In this document: positions 31,671-32,075 of the stretch, piece after piece
How positions within the stretch are numbered: position 1 is the stretch's first letter
Layout: every line of letters begins with the position of its first letter
Origin: Patescibacteria group bacterium
GTDB lineage: Bacteria > Patescibacteriota > Minisyncoccia > Phycocordibacterales > JAKFXT01
DNA: 32,075 nt
Assembly: GCA_021731245.1 (NCBI GenBank)
Contig: JAKFXT010000010.1
Span: forward strand, 1-32,075
Direction: 5' to 3'
Position numbers and translations under genes: made by a program
Notes under the pieces: model-generated
What the model saw: the letters and a program-made list of their open reading frames with translations, nothing else
Database searches by the model: none
Told to the model about the DNA's origin: nothing

Positions 31671-32027
31671 ATGGATTTTCTAAATTTAGCTCTAAATTGG
31701 GTAAAAAATGGCCTAGAATTACTGACTTCTTTTGTCTTCCCCATTTCACTAACTGAAACTAAATTAAAAACAATTTCGGTTGAAAAACTTAAATCTAATT
31801 TCCCCAACGAATGGTTCTCTAATGACAAGAAGACAGTGGCTATTTTCCCTTACAAGAATACATTTATAAGAGAGTCTATCTGGCTTTTAAAATATAGAAA
31901 AAATGAATACGCGATAAATATTTTTGCCAAAGCGCTAGGCGAATCAATAATTAGTCTTTGTGAGGACCAATTACCTTTTTATTCTTCTCCTCAAATTATT
32001 TTGATTCCCATACCAAATCATATATGA
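31671..32027 (+). CDS. comF: ComF family protein, truncated at the window edge
   Basis: The first 117 codons of a ComF-like protein. ComF proteins aid DNA uptake and have a phosphoribosyltransferase fold. KTVAIFPYKNTFIRESIWLLKYRKN (about 53-77) corresponds to the family's Y-x-G-x-(V/I)-(R/K)xxI--KYxG region, and SSPQIILIPIPNH leads into the start of the PRT domain, normally followed by R-x-RGFN. The usual N-terminal zinc cysteines are not seen. Codons after 32022 come from the fold-back repeat and are not real. Divergent from pilM, so expressed separately. Confidence 0.7.
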   Translation: MDFLNLALNWVKNGLELLTSFVFPISLTETKLKTISVEKLKSNFPNEWFSNDKKTVAIFPYKNTFIRESIWLLKYRKNEYAINIFAKALGESIISLCEDQLPFYSSPQIILIPIPNHI

Positions 32028-32075
32028 TTTGGTATGGGAATCAAAATAATTTGAGGAGAAGAATAAAAAGGTAAT
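31970..32075. repeat. Perfect 53-bp palindrome at the window end
   Basis: 31970-32022 and 32023-32075 are perfect reverse complements with no spacer, and the right arm ends exactly at the last base. It cuts through the comF coding sequence. A chimeric fold-back read or contig-end artefact is the most likely explanation. Confidence 0.9.

Overview
The window is AT-rich and looks like an ultra-small-genome bacterium of the Candidate Phyla Radiation (Patescibacteria), most likely Parcubacteria. The evidence is compact genes, a run of short pilins with the [19 protein letters not shown]-type leader common in that group, a full type IV pilus set beside basic housekeeping genes, and several reduced protein domains (RF2 domain 1, zinc sites of LigA and PilB). 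UGA is an ordinary stop codon and RF2 is present, so the UGA=Gly code of Gracilibacteria/Absconditabacteria does not apply. The lineage call is inference from gene content; no marker search was possible.

Layout. 1-483: no convincing gene. 484-3576 (+): DUF1801 protein, a C39-peptidase/TPR protein, DUF192 and a FemABX-like transferase. 3610-7559 (-): small membrane proteins, a MauE/DoxX-like protein, a GC-rich orphan membrane gene with its own promoter and terminator, a second DUF1801 protein, an S51 peptidase and a GrpB-like protein. 7590-7930: tRNA-Gln inside nested inverted repeats, next to a broken tRNA copy. 7964-12279 (-): pyrG, then a prfB-ftsE-ftsX operon. 12307-14107 (-): a tRNA cluster transcribed fMet, Met, Asp, Thr(GGT), Thr(CGT). 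It is interleaved with a GIY-YIG nuclease, an HNH nuclease and a small membrane protein, and tRNA-Thr(GGT) is interrupted by a 194-nt group I intron. 14189-18538 (-): ligA, then gatC-gatA-(membrane HEPN-like). 18582-31629 (-): type IV pilus region: pilM-pilN-pilO-(pilP-like), pilB, response regulator-pilT, pilC, four paralogous pilins, then pilD with four minor pilins. 31671-end (+): comF, cut off by a perfect 53-bp fold-back palindrome at the window edge, most likely an assembly or contig-end artefact.

How the genes work together. PilB and PilT are the extension and retraction motors, PilC the platform, PilM/N/O/(P) the alignment complex, PilD the leader peptidase, and the pilins the fibre and its priming complex. 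ComF hints at DNA uptake, and a lone receiver protein sits between the two motors. FtsE/FtsX and the FemABX-like protein act on the cell envelope; GatC/GatA supply transamidation for Gln/Asn-tRNA. Many transcription units place a -10 box only 5-9 nt before the start codon, implying leaderless mRNAs.

The most unusual part is 12.3-14.1 kb: a self-splicing-type intron in a tRNA-Thr gene, surrounded by two homing-type nuclease genes that each end on the TAG formed by tRNA positions 8-10. One of these nucleases lies in a segment bounded by 13-bp direct repeats.
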